Assembly: GCA_000961765.1 (NCBI GenBank)
Contig: LADT01000088.1
Location: 1-64,000 of the forward strand
Direction of reading: 5' to 3'
DNA: 64,000 nt
Source of the DNA: Clostridiaceae bacterium BRH_c20a
GTDB taxonomy: Bacteria; Bacillota; Peptococcia; Peptococcales; BICA1-8
Part shown: positions 54,711-63,900 of the stretch, piece by piece
How the letters are laid out: every line of letters starts with the position of its first letter
Position numbering within the stretch: position 1 is the stretch's first letter
Position numbers and translations under genes: made by a program
The notes under the pieces: model-generated
Databases searched by the model: none
What the model was told of the DNA's origin: nothing
Seen by the model: only the letters and a program-made list of their open reading frames with translations

Positions 54711-55760
54711 TTACCACCCCAATCCGTTGTAGTAGATGTATACACCGATACCAGTAATAAAGACATTTGCTAAAGAAAGGGGGACTAAAAACTTCCAGCC
54801 AAAATTCATCAATTGGTCAACCCTAATCCGTGGGAATGTCCAACGAATCCAGATAAAGAAAGAAAATAGCAAATGGGTTTTAATAAAAAACCAGACCCAA
54901 CTAGGTAAGAATGGACCCTGCCAGCCACCTAGAAAAACAGTAACTCCGATAGCTGAAACAATAAATAAATTACAATACTCAGCTAAAAAGAATAATGCCC
55001 ATTTCATTCCGGAGTATTCGGTATAAATACCTGCAGTTAATTCTGACTCCCCTTCTGGTAAATCAAAAGGAGCTCTATTAGTTTCTGCTGTTGCAGCAAT
55101 AATAAAGATTAAAAAGGCAATTGGCTGTAAGAAAACAAACCAGACCTTAGATTGAGCTTCTACAATACCTTGCAATTGCAGTGTCCCTGTTATTAGAACA
55201 ACTCCCAGCAAAGAAAACACCAAAGGTATCTCATAGCTGACCATTTGAGCTACAGCCCGCATTGCACCAAGGAGAGAGTACTTATTGTTAGACCCCCATC
55301 CACCCATGAAAATAGGTATGGTTGACAAGGAGGTAACGGCAATTAAATAAAAGATTCCTAAGTCTAAATCAATTGCTGCCATTCCCTCACCAAAGGGTAC
55401 AACAGCCAAGGCTAAGACAGTAGGCACAAAGATAAATACAGGTGCTAATAAATGCACTGCTTTATCAGCCCCACAGGGAACTATATCTTCCTTTGTCAAA
55501 AGCTTAATAGCATCAGCTACTGTTTGGAACCAGCCATTTGGGCCTAATCTGTTGGGCCCGGGACGGTACTGAATGTATCCCGCCAGCTTTCTTTCCCATA
55601 AAACATAAAACAATGCAGCCAAGGTGCAAACTCCCAGTATGGCAACAAGATAAACTGTACCCATACCCATCTCTACCCAAACAGGTGTAAAGCCCAAAGC
55701 AGCAAGGGTTTCTCTGATAAATTGAGCAATATAAACAAAGATTTTATTAAAAAACTCCAT
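54711..55760 (-). CDS. nuoH: Complex I subunit NuoH
   Basis: 349 residues, eight helices. WERKLAGYIQYRPGPNRLGP forms the start of the quinone-pocket loop, AETNRAPFDLPEGESELTAG the conserved acidic loop, and IRWTFPRIRVDQLMNFGWKF the C-terminal block. It links the quinone site to the proton channels. It lies 21 bases after nuoD and three before nuoI. Confidence 0.96.
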   Translation of the reverse strand: MEFFNKIFVYIAQFIRETLAALGFTPVWVEMGMGTVYLVAILGVCTLAALFYVLWERKLAGYIQYRPGPNRLGPNGWFQTVADAIKLLTKEDIVPCGADKAVHLLAPVFIFVPTVLALAVVPFGEGMAAIDLDLGIFYLIAVTSLSTIPIFMGGWGSNNKYSLLGAMRAVAQMVSYEIPLVFSLLGVVLITGTLQLQGIVEAQSKVWFVFLQPIAFLIFIIAATAETNRAPFDLPEGESELTAGIYTEYSGMKWALFFLAEYCNLFIVSAIGVTVFLGGWQGPFLPSWVWFFIKTHLLFSFFIWIRWTFPRIRVDQLMNFGWKFLVPLSLANVFITGIGVYIYYNGLGW

Positions 55761-55781
55761 GGTTATATCTCCTTTCTCACC

Positions 55782-56876
55782 TTAGGCATCAACTTCACCT
55801 AATACGAAATCAAAACTAGCTAAAATAGCTATAATATCCGCTATTTTATGGCCTATAAATATTTCATCAAAAATCGAAATATTATTAAAAGACGGCCTTC
55901 TGAAATGAACCCTGGAAGGTTTTGGAGTACCGTCACTGACAACATAACAGCCCAATACCCCTTTGGGGTTTTCTGTTTGGTGATAAACATCTCCTATAGG
56001 TGGTTTGATTAGTTTTGGAACTTTAGCCATAACAGGGCCATCGGGAAGCTCTTTATATGCCTGCTGAATAATTTTGAAGCTTTCTTCAACTTCTTTCATT
56101 CTAACCACATAGCGGTCATAACAATCACCGATTTCGCCAACAGGAACTTCAAAATCAAAGCGGTTATAAATACCATATGGATTAGTTTTCCTAATATCAT
56201 GCTTAACTCCGCAAGCCCTTAAATTAGGACCGGTCAAGCCATAACTCTTAGCTTTTTCAGCAGTGATAGTGCCAACATTCTTAGTTCTGGCGATAAAAAT
56301 TTCATTATCATCAATTAACCTGTGATAATCTTCTATAAATCTTGGAAATTCAACAATAAATTTATCTAGCTCCGGCTTAAAATCAGAATGGATATCATGG
56401 GCTAGTCCACCAATACGCATGTAATTAAAGGTCATTCGGGAACCACTTAAATGAGCCATCATGTCTAATATTTTTTCCCTTTCAATAAAGGGATAAAATA
56501 CAGCGGAAATTGCCCCTAAATCCATAATGTAAATACCGATGCCTACCATATGGCTGGCAATACGCATAAGTTCTGCTAGCATTACTCTAATATATTCAGC
56601 TCGTTCAGGTATTTCTATATTCATCATTTTTTCCATTGTTTGAACATAAACAAGGTTATTATTAATACCTGCCAGATAGTCAAGTCTATCAGTATAAGGA
56701 ATAACCTGAGGATATGTCCTATCCTCTAAAATCTTTTCTATACCGCGATGCAAATAGCCTACATGGGTTTTACTTCCCACACAGGTTTCACCATCTAATT
56801 CCAGGACCACACGCAGCACCCCGTGGGTACTAGGATGCTGAGGTCCAAGGTTTAATGTATACGTTTGTGTCTTCAC
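55782..56876 (-). CDS. nuoD: Complex I subunit NuoD (49 kDa)
   Basis: 364 residues, with NuoD not fused to NuoC. LNLGPQHPSTHGVLRVVLEL carries the quinone-site histidine. YTDRLDYLAGINNNLVYVQT, RAEYIRVMLAELMRIASHMV and the final ASFDFVLGEVDA match the family. It descends from NiFe-hydrogenase large subunits, with the metal cysteines lost as expected. It forms the quinone-reduction site with NuoB. Confidence 0.96.
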   Translation of the reverse strand: MKTQTYTLNLGPQHPSTHGVLRVVLELDGETCVGSKTHVGYLHRGIEKILEDRTYPQVIPYTDRLDYLAGINNNLVYVQTMEKMMNIEIPERAEYIRVMLAELMRIASHMVGIGIYIMDLGAISAVFYPFIEREKILDMMAHLSGSRMTFNYMRIGGLAHDIHSDFKPELDKFIVEFPRFIEDYHRLIDDNEIFIARTKNVGTITAEKAKSYGLTGPNLRACGVKHDIRKTNPYGIYNRFDFEVPVGEIGDCYDRYVVRMKEVEESFKIIQQAYKELPDGPVMAKVPKLIKPPIGDVYHQTENPKGVLGCYVVSDGTPKPSRVHFRRPSFNNISIFDEIFIGHKIADIIAILASFDFVLGEVDA

Positions 56877-56900
56877 TATTGTAACACCTCAACTCCCCTA

Positions 56901-57344
56901 TTACTTACGACCACTTTTAGAGACAAAATCTTTCCTCAAAGGGTGACCTTCGAAACCTTCCCAGGTTAAAATACGTTCCAGGTTTGGATGATTTATAAAG
57001 GTAATTCCCATTAAATCATAAACTTCCCGTTCTAACCAATCGGCTGTTGCCCATAAACTTGTTAGAGAGGTAACCTGAGGATTGTCATGAGTCAGCTTGA
57101 CCTTTACGATCAAGTGATCAGGATCATCAAAACTATACAACTGGTATACTACTTCAAAATAATCCTTATAGTCAGCACTAGAAATATCCGCTAAAAAATT
57201 TAGTCCTTCAGCTTTTAAAAATTCTAAAACTTCTAGCGAATTATCAGCATTTGCATATACCTCATAAGATTTTTCGGCATTTATTACTACTTTATCACCA
57301 AATTTTCCAGTTAACATTTCTTGATAATTTATTTTATTTTCCAT
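56901..57344 (-). CDS. nuoC: Complex I subunit NuoC (30 kDa)
   Basis: 147 residues. The conserved block [20 protein letters not shown] followed by [18 protein letters not shown] ends the protein. The N-terminal ~40 residues are variable. It overlaps nuoB by 11 bases and precedes nuoD by 24. Confidence 0.94.
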   Translation of the reverse strand: MENKINYQEMLTGKFGDKVVINAEKSYEVYANADNSLEVLEFLKAEGLNFLADISSADYKDYFEVVYQLYSFDDPDHLIVKVKLTHDNPQVTSLTSLWATADWLEREVYDLMGITFINHPNLERILTWEGFEGHPLRKDFVSKSGRK

Positions 57345-57855
57345 ATTTTTTAAACCTCACCTTAGCCGGAGAATTTACCTTCTCTTTCAACTGAAGCATC
57401 CCGTGAATTAAGGCTTCGGGACGGGGAGGGCAACCAGGTATATATATATCTACCGGTACAATATCATCAGCTCCGGGAACAACTGCATAAGAATCCACAA
57501 AGGGACCACCACTTATAGCGCAGTTGCCCATAGCAATAACCCACCGAGGTTCAGCAATTTGATGATACAATCTCTCCACAGAAGGTCTCATTTTTTCAGT
57601 TATGGTACCTGCAATTATCATCACATCAGCCTGCCGAGGTGAATTTCTAAATACCTCATAACCAAATCGCGAAATATCAAATCTAGCCTGAGTTGTACAA
57701 ATCATCTCAATAGCACAGCAAGCCAAACCAAACTGAAATGGCCATAAGGACCAACTTCTAGCCCAATTAAACAATTTGTCTAAAGAAGTTAAGAGTATAC
57801 CTTTTTCTTCAAGCTCTTCTTGCGTCATGTAGCCATTTTCATTGTCTATTGCCAT
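57334..57855 (-). CDS. nuoB: Complex I subunit NuoB (N2 cluster)
   Basis: 173 residues. N2 cluster ligands are the adjacent cysteines of [20 protein letters not shown], one in [11 protein letters not shown], and one in [20 protein letters not shown]. It passes electrons from NuoI to quinone. It overlaps nuoA by ten bases. Confidence 0.96.
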   Translation of the reverse strand: MAIDNENGYMTQEELEEKGILLTSLDKLFNWARSWSLWPFQFGLACCAIEMICTTQARFDISRFGYEVFRNSPRQADVMIIAGTITEKMRPSVERLYHQIAEPRWVIAMGNCAISGGPFVDSYAVVPGADDIVPVDIYIPGCPPRPEALIHGMLQLKEKVNSPAKVRFKKYGK

Positions 57856-58202
57856 TCTAAAGCACCTTCCTTCCAGGCATACCAGAAACCTATAATTAAA
57901 ATAATAAAGAAAATAAACATCTCAATGATAGCAAACAGGCCTAAGCTTTGGAATTTGACTGCAAATGGATACAAAAATATTGTTTCGATATCGAAAATCA
58001 AAAATACCAGTGCATACAAGAAATAACTGGTTTTAAATTGTACCCAAGCAGTACCTTGAGTTTCCATCCCACACTCATAAGTTTCCAATTTTGCAGGATA
58101 TGGACGATGGGATTGTAAAAACCTAGATAAGATAATGGTAAATGCTCCAAAAGCCATAGCCCCTAAAAAAAGAATACCTACGATAGAGTATTGAGTAAGC
58201 AT
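57846..58202 (-). CDS. nuoA: Complex I subunit NuoA
   Basis: 118 residues, three helices. [20 protein letters not shown] is the conserved loop, with the cysteine near the quinone channel, and [20 protein letters not shown] the second helix with conserved Asp and Glu. It is the first nuo gene; AGGGGGG precedes the ATG. Only 45 bases separate it from rnhB, so the operon promoter may lie inside or before rnhB. Confidence 0.95.
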   Translation of the reverse strand: MLTQYSIVGILFLGAMAFGAFTIILSRFLQSHRPYPAKLETYECGMETQGTAWVQFKTSYFLYALVFLIFDIETIFLYPFAVKFQSLGLFAIIEMFIFFIILIIGFWYAWKEGALEWQ

Positions 58203-58247
58203 CTCTACCCCCCTTTCTTAAATAAAAGTTTGTTACTTTTTTCTCAT

Positions 58248-59039
58248 TTAAATACATTTTGCCCCCAAAAATCTTATTGGAGCAAAAGTTTTACGGTGAA
58301 TAGGACAAGGACCTATGCTTTGTAAAGCTTGTATATGTTGGTTCGTGCCATAACCCTTATTAATAGCAAAAAGATACCCTGGATATAAATAATCATAAGT
58401 ATCCATAATTTTATCTCTATAAACTTTAGCTAAAATTGATGCCGCAGCAATTGAGGCACTCAGACTATCACCTTTTATAATACCCAATTGGGGTATGTTT
58501 AGTAAAGGGTTTTTTTGACCATCAACTAGAGCATACTCGGGCAATGACCCTAGTGAACCCACAGCCAAAAGCATAGCATGTCTAGTAGCCTCTAAGATAT
58601 TCAACACATCTATAGTTGTAGCATCAACAACACCTACCGCCCAGGCTATGGCCTGAGCCTTAATCTCTTCAGCAATTAGTTCCCGTGTATTTTTATTAAT
58701 CTTCTTGGAGTCATTTAATCCCTCAATACTACAATAAGGGGGCAAAATAACAGCACCAGCAACTACAGGACCTGCCAACGGACCTCTCCCGGCTTCATCA
58801 ATTCCTACTATATATTTGAAGTTTTGTTGATAAAGCTCTGCTTCAAAATCCCACAGCTTTAGCAATCTCTGTTTTTCCGCCGACTTTTTAGTTAAAACCA
58901 ACTGGTACTTTTGTACTAAGTTTTGTATTGATTTTCTTTTATCATTATACAATAAATTTAGATAACTTTGTTGTTCTTTTTCATCCAGAGAACTTAAAAA
59001 ACCCTTTATTTCCCTAATTGAATGCTTATCAGGTAACAT
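58248..59039 (-). CDS. rnhB: Ribonuclease HII
   Basis: 263 residues. The catalytic core starts YIVGIDEAGRGPLAGPVVAG (Asp-Glu pair); the third acid is in EYALVDGQKNPL (~residue 173) and the fourth in the later AKVYRD segment. About 75 N-terminal residues form the helical extension common in Firmicutes RNase HII. It removes ribonucleotides and RNA primers from DNA. AGGAG precedes the ATG. It belongs to the rplS-lepB-rbgA-rnhB neighbourhood. Confidence 0.95.
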   Translation of the reverse strand: MLPDKHSIREIKGFLSSLDEKEQQSYLNLLYNDKRKSIQNLVQKYQLVLTKKSAEKQRLLKLWDFEAELYQQNFKYIVGIDEAGRGPLAGPVVAGAVILPPYCSIEGLNDSKKINKNTRELIAEEIKAQAIAWAVGVVDATTIDVLNILEATRHAMLLAVGSLGSLPEYALVDGQKNPLLNIPQLGIIKGDSLSASIAAASILAKVYRDKIMDTYDYLYPGYLFAINKGYGTNQHIQALQSIGPCPIHRKTFAPIRFLGAKCI

Positions 59040-59195
59040 GGAATACTCCTATAATTAATTGTTAAAATACTTTCCATGTAATCTATTCTCCTTTTTTACC
59101 GGAATTCCTCTTAGTAGTTTTCTACTATTTAATAATTAAAAAAAATTAATGCTAAATTATGAAAAGAACTCCATTTTCGTAAATTCAATTCTATT

Positions 59196-60053
59196 CTAGG
59201 GCTTTTCTAAACTAATTCGCCCAATATGTCCATTTCGAAATTCATTAATTATTATGTAGGCAATTTTAGCGTAATCAATTCTTTTACCAGAAAGTATACA
59301 GCCCCTATTGTACGCCATTTTTTCCATTATACCAATGGGTTCATTCTGTAAATCATCGTTATTAAGTTTATATCTATTGCAAAGCAGCAGGGGATATTGA
59401 ACTGCTAAAAATCTAATAAGCTTGAGCGCCCCTTCCTCAATATTAAAAATATCATCATTTACTGCACCGGTTACCGCTAACCTAAATCCCACTTCAGGAT
59501 CTTCAAACTTGGGCCATAATATACCTGGTGTATCCAATAATTCAATATCATGATCTAATCTAATCCACTGCTTACCACGGGTAACTCCCGGTTTATTACC
59601 AGTTTTAGCGGCTTTTTTCCCAACTATATTATTAATAAACGTGCTTTTACCTACATTGGGTATACCTACAACCATACTTCTAGCCACTTGACTTTTAATA
59701 CCTTTTAAGGCTCGTTTTTCTCTCTTTTCTGCTGTTAATGTAAGTACGGCTTCTTTTAATGCATTTAAAATATTAGTTTTAAGAATTGTTGCATTGAATT
59801 TTAAAGCTTTATACTGGTTTAATTTATTAAAATATTGAAGCCAGCTCTGAGTAATATTTTCATCTGATAAATCTTCTTTATTTAAAATAATTAGCCGAGG
59901 TTTGTTAGCTACTATTTCATCAATCAAGGGATTTCTACTGCTTTGAGGTATCCTGGCATCTACTATTTCTATGACAACATCTACCAACTTTAACTGTTCC
60001 TGAATTAACCGTCGTGTTTTAGCCATATGACCGGGAAACCATTGTACGTGCAC
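59196..60053 (-). CDS. ylqF: Ribosome biogenesis GTPase YlqF/RbgA
   Basis: 285 residues. It is a circularly permuted GTPase: the G4 motif LNKEDL comes first, then G1 GIPNVGKSTFINN, a G2-like GVTRGKQW, and G3 LLDTPGILWP. MHVQWFPGHMAKTRRLI opens the protein as in B. subtilis RbgA, which acts late in 50S assembly. The start is GTG at 60053, overlapping the lepB stop in TAGTG. Confidence 0.95.
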   Translation of the reverse strand: MHVQWFPGHMAKTRRLIQEQLKLVDVVIEIVDARIPQSSRNPLIDEIVANKPRLIILNKEDLSDENITQSWLQYFNKLNQYKALKFNATILKTNILNALKEAVLTLTAEKREKRALKGIKSQVARSMVVGIPNVGKSTFINNIVGKKAAKTGNKPGVTRGKQWIRLDHDIELLDTPGILWPKFEDPEVGFRLAVTGAVNDDIFNIEEGALKLIRFLAVQYPLLLCNRYKLNNDDLQNEPIGIMEKMAYNRGCILSGKRIDYAKIAYIIINEFRNGHIGRISLEKP

Positions 60054-60577
60054 TAATTAACCCTCCCCATTCTTGATACAGGCCAATAAATAACCTGGGC
60101 CTTACCTATCAATAAATCATCCAGGACAAATCCCCAAACCCTACTATCACTACTATTATTACGGTTGTCTCCCATCATAAAGTATCGATCTTGCGGGACC
60201 TCAATAGGTCCAAAATCACTAGTTTTTATACCCTGTGGTAGATATGGTTCCTCAATTAATTTATCATTTATGTACAACTTATTATCTATCACCTGAATTT
60301 TCTCTCCTGGCAACCCGATCAGTCTTTTTACATAATCTTTTTTAGTTTCTAGTGGATACTTAAATACTACAACATCTCCCCTTTGGGGTTCCTGTAGCCA
60401 GTAAGAAAAGCGAGTAACAATTATCCTGTCATTAATAAGCAAAGCAGGTTCCATAGAGCGGGAAGGAATCCAAAAAAACTGAAAGAGAAAAGCCCGAATA
60501 ATAAGGGCTAAAATAATTGCAATAACAACAGATTCAAGAATTTCCCTGATATTTAAGGACATACTTTTTTCTGTCAC
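60053..60577 (-). CDS. lepB: Signal peptidase I
   Basis: 174 residues. One N-terminal membrane anchor (VVIAIILALIIRAFLFQFFW) is followed by IPSRSMEPALL with the catalytic Ser, YVKRLIGLPGEKIQV with the catalytic Lys, and YFMMGDNRNNSSDSRVWGFV. It cleaves secretory signal peptides on the outer face of the membrane. GGAGGGG precedes the ATG. Repeat-rich DNA lies between it and rplS. Confidence 0.95.
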   Translation of the reverse strand: MTEKSMSLNIREILESVVIAIILALIIRAFLFQFFWIPSRSMEPALLINDRIIVTRFSYWLQEPQRGDVVVFKYPLETKKDYVKRLIGLPGEKIQVIDNKLYINDKLIEEPYLPQGIKTSDFGPIEVPQDRYFMMGDNRNNSSDSRVWGFVLDDLLIGKAQVIYWPVSRMGRVN

Positions 60578-60620
60578 GTAATTCCCCTCCTTTTAAGATC
60601 GAGGTTAAGGTTTCGCTTCG

Positions 60621-60882
60621 CATTGCTTCGCATTGCTTCGCATTGCTTCGCAAGGTTAAGGTTCCGCTTCGCTAGGTTAAGGTTCCGCTTCGCTAGGTTA
60701 AGGTTCCGCTTCGCTAGGTTAAGGTTGAGAAAAGATTTATAATACGATTACGTATTAACTACACTTTATCCTTTTCCTTTTCCTTTTCCTTTTCCTTTTT
60801 CTTTTTCTTTTTCTTAGCCTTAGCCTTAGCCTTAACCTTAACCTCAGCCTTAACCTTAACCTCAGCCTCAGCCTTAGCCTTG
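60621..60882. repeat. Cluster of short tandem repeats between lepB and rplS
   Basis: Left part: three exact CATTGCTTCG copies (60621-60650), then three exact 21-base units AGGTTAAGGTTCCGCTTCGCT (60653-60715) plus a partial fourth. Right part: a run of CTTTTC units (about 60769-60812), then AGCCTT/AACCTT/CAGCCT hexamers (60814-60882). The AAGGTT words on the left are complementary to AACCTT on the right, so the whole could fold as a loose hairpin. No protein is encoded. Confidence 0.85.
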
Positions 60883-60903
60883 ATTTTTAGGTAACGTCAA
60901 AAA

Positions 60904-60925
60904 AAGGACTGAATAATCAGTCCTT
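60904..60925 (-). terminator. rplS terminator
   Basis: AAGGACTGA / TCAGTCCTT stem with a 4-base loop and a run of seven U on the minus strand. It overlaps the rplS stop codon, so rplS transcription should end here before the repeats. Confidence 0.8.
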
Positions 60926-61277
60926 AAGATCTTACTTGGCGCAAATCTTTAATTCTAGCAGCTTTACCGGACCTTTCACGCAAGTAATATAATTTAGCTC
61001 TCCTTACACGTCCTCTGCGTAAAACGGTAATTTTATCAATACGGGGCGAGTGAACTGGAAAACAACGTTCTACTGCAACACCATAAGCTACACGACGAAC
61101 AGTAAAAGTTTCACTTAAACTTGAACCACGGCGTTTTATCACAACACCTTCAAAAGCCTGAATACGTTCTCTTGTACCTTCCACAACCTTCACATCAACA
61201 CGAACAGTATCACCAGGTTTAAAATCGGGTAATTCTTTCTTTAGTTGTTCAGCTTCAATTGTTCTAATGATATCCAT
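60924..61277 (-). CDS. rplS: Ribosomal protein bL19
   Basis: 117 residues. [20 protein letters not shown] followed by [20 protein letters not shown], and the end [20 protein letters not shown], are unmistakable L19. It lies at the 30S/50S interface. AGGAGGGA precedes the ATG. A palindromic repeat and 172 bases separate it from the RNA methyltransferase upstream. Confidence 0.98.
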   Translation of the reverse strand: MDIIRTIEAEQLKKELPDFKPGDTVRVDVKVVEGTRERIQAFEGVVIKRRGSSLSETFTVRRVAYGVAVERCFPVHSPRIDKITVLRRGRVRRAKLYYLRERSGKAARIKDLRQVRS

Positions 61278-61322
61278 GGGAATTTCCCTCCTTCCTCTAT
61301 GGACGTTCTTATCTTACCATTA

Positions 61323-61399
61323 CAAGAAGCAAGATGCAGGAGACAGGAAGCAGGATAAAAGCCGTTCTTGCTTCTTGAATTAAGATAGCGGACCGTCCG
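61323..61399. repeat. Inverted repeat upstream of rplS
   Basis: CAAGAAGCAAG (61323-61333) and CTTGCTTCTTG (61367-61377) form an 11-bp stem whose loop contains related words (CAGGAGACAGGAAGCAGG). Just beyond it, CGGACCGTCCG (61389-61399) is a perfect palindrome sharing GGACCGTCC with the REP elements at 1.3 and 11.5 kb. Confidence 0.6.
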
Positions 61400-61449
61400 T
61401 TTTCAACACCGTTGGAAATTATATCATAAATATTTGCATTATACAAGAC

Positions 61450-62019
61450 CTACCACCATTTTTCCCCACTTAGTCTATCCAAAATGATTGCCACAGCGCT
61501 TCTGACTGAAAGATGATTATATTCACCAGCACCCATAATTGGGTATAAACGATAGTCAGCCTTTTCAATAACTTCTTTAGCTAACCCCCAGCCGGTACCA
61601 AATATAAGAAGAAAATTACAGTCTTTATTATTTGCAATTTCCTCTCTCAGGTCAAAATAGCTAGTAGAATCAGAATAAACTCTAGCATCAGTAACAATAG
61701 ACTTAATTTGCTGTGGATAATATTTCTTAATATCCTCTTCTACAGCTTCGATGTTTTTCTTTATTAAAACCTTTTCTAGCGCAGTTTTTCGGTCTGGGTT
61801 GTATACACTACCATAACCTTCCTGCCAATATTGCAATATTTCATTGGCTATTTCTGCTTGTGTTTCCAAAGGGTGAATAATATAATATTTTTCTATTCCA
61901 TACGTTGCAGTTGTCCTGGCAATGTCATGAATATCCAAATTAGTAATTGATGTAGTAATTACTTCCATATTTTTATTATATACAGGAAAATGCACTAATC
62001 CGATAAAAATTTTACCCAT
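61450..62019 (-). CDS. SPOUT-type RNA methyltransferase (PF09936 family)
   Basis: About 189 residues. The start IFIGLVHFPVYNKNMEVITT and the core FLLIFGTGWGLAKEVIEKAD followed by YRLYPIMGAGEYNHLSVRSA contain the G-T-G-x-G and N-H-L-S-V-R-S-A segments that form the SAM-binding knot. It is commonly encoded beside trmD, and here the reading frames overlap by eight bases. The RNA target is unknown. Confidence 0.85.
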   Translation of the reverse strand: MGKIFIGLVHFPVYNKNMEVITTSITNLDIHDIARTTATYGIEKYYIIHPLETQAEIANEILQYWQEGYGSVYNPDRKTALEKVLIKKNIEAVEEDIKKYYPQQIKSIVTDARVYSDSTSYFDLREEIANNKDCNFLLIFGTGWGLAKEVIEKADYRLYPIMGAGEYNHLSVRSAVAIILDRLSGEKWW

Positions 62020-62755
62020 CAATTTGTTCCTCTATTTCTATTTCTCTTATGAGATTTCTATCTTCCTCACTTAAATTGTACGTTGATAATAAATCAGGTC
62101 TTCTTATTAAAGTTCGCCTTAAGGACTCTTTATAACGCCACTGTTTAATATGTTCATGATTCCCAGACAATAAAACCTCCGGAACCTCAATATTTCTAAA
62201 ATCCCTTGGTCGAGTATAATGGGGATACTCAATAAGTCCTTGATAAAAGGAGTCCTCTTCAAAGGATTGGCTTTCTTTGATAACACCAGGTATTAAACGG
62301 GCTATAGAATCTATCATAACCAAAGCAGGCAATTCTCCTCCGGTCAATACATAATCTCCTATGGAGTATTCTTCAGTAGCAAAAGCTCTAATCCGTTCAT
62401 CAAAGCCCTCATAGTGTCCGCAAATAAATACTAATTTACTCTTTTTAGCTAGTAATTTAGCATGTTCCTGTTTATATACCTTACCTTGAGGAGATAATAG
62501 GATAATTTCTTGATCTGGGTCACCCATAGTTATATTTGCCTCTAAAGCTGTGATAATAGGCTCAGGTTTTAGAACCATGCCTGCTCCTCCACCAAAAGGA
62601 TAATCATCAACGGAATTGTGTTTATTCTGAGCATAATCTCGAAAGTTTATGAGGGAAATATTTAATAATCCTTTCTGTCTTGCTTTATATAAAATACTGG
62701 CATTTAAAGGGCTTTCAAACATCTCAGGGAAAATAGTTAAAACCTTAATATCCAA
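62012..62755 (-). CDS. trmD: tRNA (guanine37-N1)-methyltransferase
   Basis: About 247 residues starting from TTG 62755 (DIKVLTIFPEMFESPLNASI), with AGGTGG six bases upstream; a TTG at 62770 overlaps rimM. FGGGAGMVLKPEPI, FICGHYEGFDERI and YSIGDYVLTGGELPALVMID make up the SAM-binding trefoil knot. It methylates G37 next to the anticodon and so prevents +1 frameshifts. Operon: khpA-ylqD-rimM-trmD. Confidence 0.96.
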   Translation of the reverse strand: MDIKVLTIFPEMFESPLNASILYKARQKGLLNISLINFRDYAQNKHNSVDDYPFGGGAGMVLKPEPIITALEANITMGDPDQEIILLSPQGKVYKQEHAKLLAKKSKLVFICGHYEGFDERIRAFATEEYSIGDYVLTGGELPALVMIDSIARLIPGVIKESQSFEEDSFYQGLIEYPHYTRPRDFRNIEVPEVLLSGNHEHIKQWRYKESLRRTLIRRPDLLSTYNLSEEDRNLIREIEIEEQIDG

Positions 62756-62766
62756 TATACCCCACC

Positions 62767-63261
62767 TCAATCCACCAATCCTTCTGGTAAACTGACAAAC
62801 ATTTTCTTTTCATCTAAGTCAATCCCTAAAACTATTGATTTTAGGGCTGGAATTAAAATTTCCTTTTCATTATCTTTAACTACGTAAACATCATTACTGC
62901 CTGTCTGGATAACATTTTGAATTTTTCCAAGAAATATTCCTTTTTCATATACCTCTATACCAATTATTTGAAATATAAAATAATGGTTTTCCGGCAATTT
63001 TACCAACTGCTCTTCTTCAATACATATGTAAATATTACGCAGCTTTTCAGCAGATGACATATCTGGAACTTCCTTAAAGCTAAGAATAACGGTATTTTTA
63101 TGGTTGCGAACACTGGATATATGCATTTTAATATCCCCGTCAGGCATTATTAAATAAACATATTTCAATTTCTTAAACCGTTCAGGATCATCTGTTAGAG
63201 GAAAAACCTTAAGTTCCCCTTTATTACCAAATGTACTCATAATTTGACCAACTTTAATCAT
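62767..63261 (-). CDS. rimM: 16S rRNA-processing protein RimM
   Basis: About 164 residues from the ATG at 63261; an ATG at 63276 is also possible. IKVGQIMSTFGNKGELKVFP is the RimM N-domain, and FQIIGIEVYEKGIFLGKIQN followed by VIQTGSNDVYVVKDNEKEIL the PRC-barrel C-domain, with the characteristic T-G-x-N-D-V-Y. It assists 30S assembly at the S19 site. The 183-base leader before it holds the word-repeat region. Confidence 0.93.
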   Translation of the reverse strand: MIKVGQIMSTFGNKGELKVFPLTDDPERFKKLKYVYLIMPDGDIKMHISSVRNHKNTVILSFKEVPDMSSAEKLRNIYICIEEEQLVKLPENHYFIFQIIGIEVYEKGIFLGKIQNVIQTGSNDVYVVKDNEKEILIPALKSIVLGIDLDEKKMFVSLPEGLVD

Positions 63262-63279
63262 TAAAACCAACCCCATTGT

Positions 63280-63399
63280 TAAAATTAGTGGCTAGTGGCT
63301 AGTTGTTAGTGCCTGGTGACTAGTTATTATCGTGCCCAGTGACCAGTACTCGGTGCTCAGGAAAACTTGGATATTATTAGTGTTAAGACATTCCTGAGC
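63280..63399. repeat. Word-like repeats between ylqD and rimM
   Basis: Tandem variants of TAGTGGC / CTAGTTGTTAGTG / CTGGTGACTAGT are followed by inverted forms (CCAGTGACCAG). A second inverted repeat GCTCAGGAA (63355-63363) / TTCCTGAGC (63391-63399) follows. No open frame. Confidence 0.6.
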
Positions 63400-63444
63400 C
63401 ACACACAGACATGCAGTAAAACCTTAGTAATAACCCTTTAATAA

Positions 63445-63852
63445 TCAGCTTCTTATCTCCATCACTACTCCATCTTTAAGTACGATTTCAACCCTGTTTA
63501 GACCATCAAAATTATCACCAACTTTTATTTCCATAGGACCATCAACTGTACCCTGGGTTATCTCTTCATTCAAATTAAGCTTGCTGATAATTTTTAAGCG
63601 TTCCAATAGTTGTTGTTTATATGAAGTAAGCTTTTCTTTTTCTGTATCTATCTGCTGTTTTATTTGATTTATTTGAGGATGTCCTTTTAAGGTTAATTCA
63701 GTTATAGTTTTTCTTGTTTGTTTATCAAAATTTTCCATATCAGTTTCGACTTTTTTTAAAGCTTCCTGGACTTCTATGGCAGCTTTTTTCTGGAAGTTTT
63801 CAGTTACTACCTGTTTAACAACTATAGTTCTCATTACATTTATTTTCTCCAT
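63445..63852 (-). CDS. ylqD: YlqD family protein
   Basis: 135 residues. It begins MEKINVMRTIVVKQVVTENF. The middle (about residues 20-90) is a long charged coiled coil (QEALKKVETDMENF, QINQIKQQIDTEKEKL), and the end GPMEIKVGDNFDGL with VEIVLKDGVVMEIR is a small beta domain, the YlqD pattern. Its function is not known. The position between khpA and rimM is conserved in Firmicutes. AGGAGAGAG precedes the ATG. Confidence 0.9.
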   Translation of the reverse strand: MEKINVMRTIVVKQVVTENFQKKAAIEVQEALKKVETDMENFDKQTRKTITELTLKGHPQINQIKQQIDTEKEKLTSYKQQLLERLKIISKLNLNEEITQGTVDGPMEIKVGDNFDGLNRVEIVLKDGVVMEIRS

Positions 63853-63900
63853 TTATACTCTCTCCTACTAAAAAAGATTAACACTCAATCACTTAGGAAA

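Noticed and set aside
60653-60726. CRISPR-like array of 21-base repeats
   Set aside because: The units follow one another directly with no spacers; this is a tandem repeat, and there are no cas genes.
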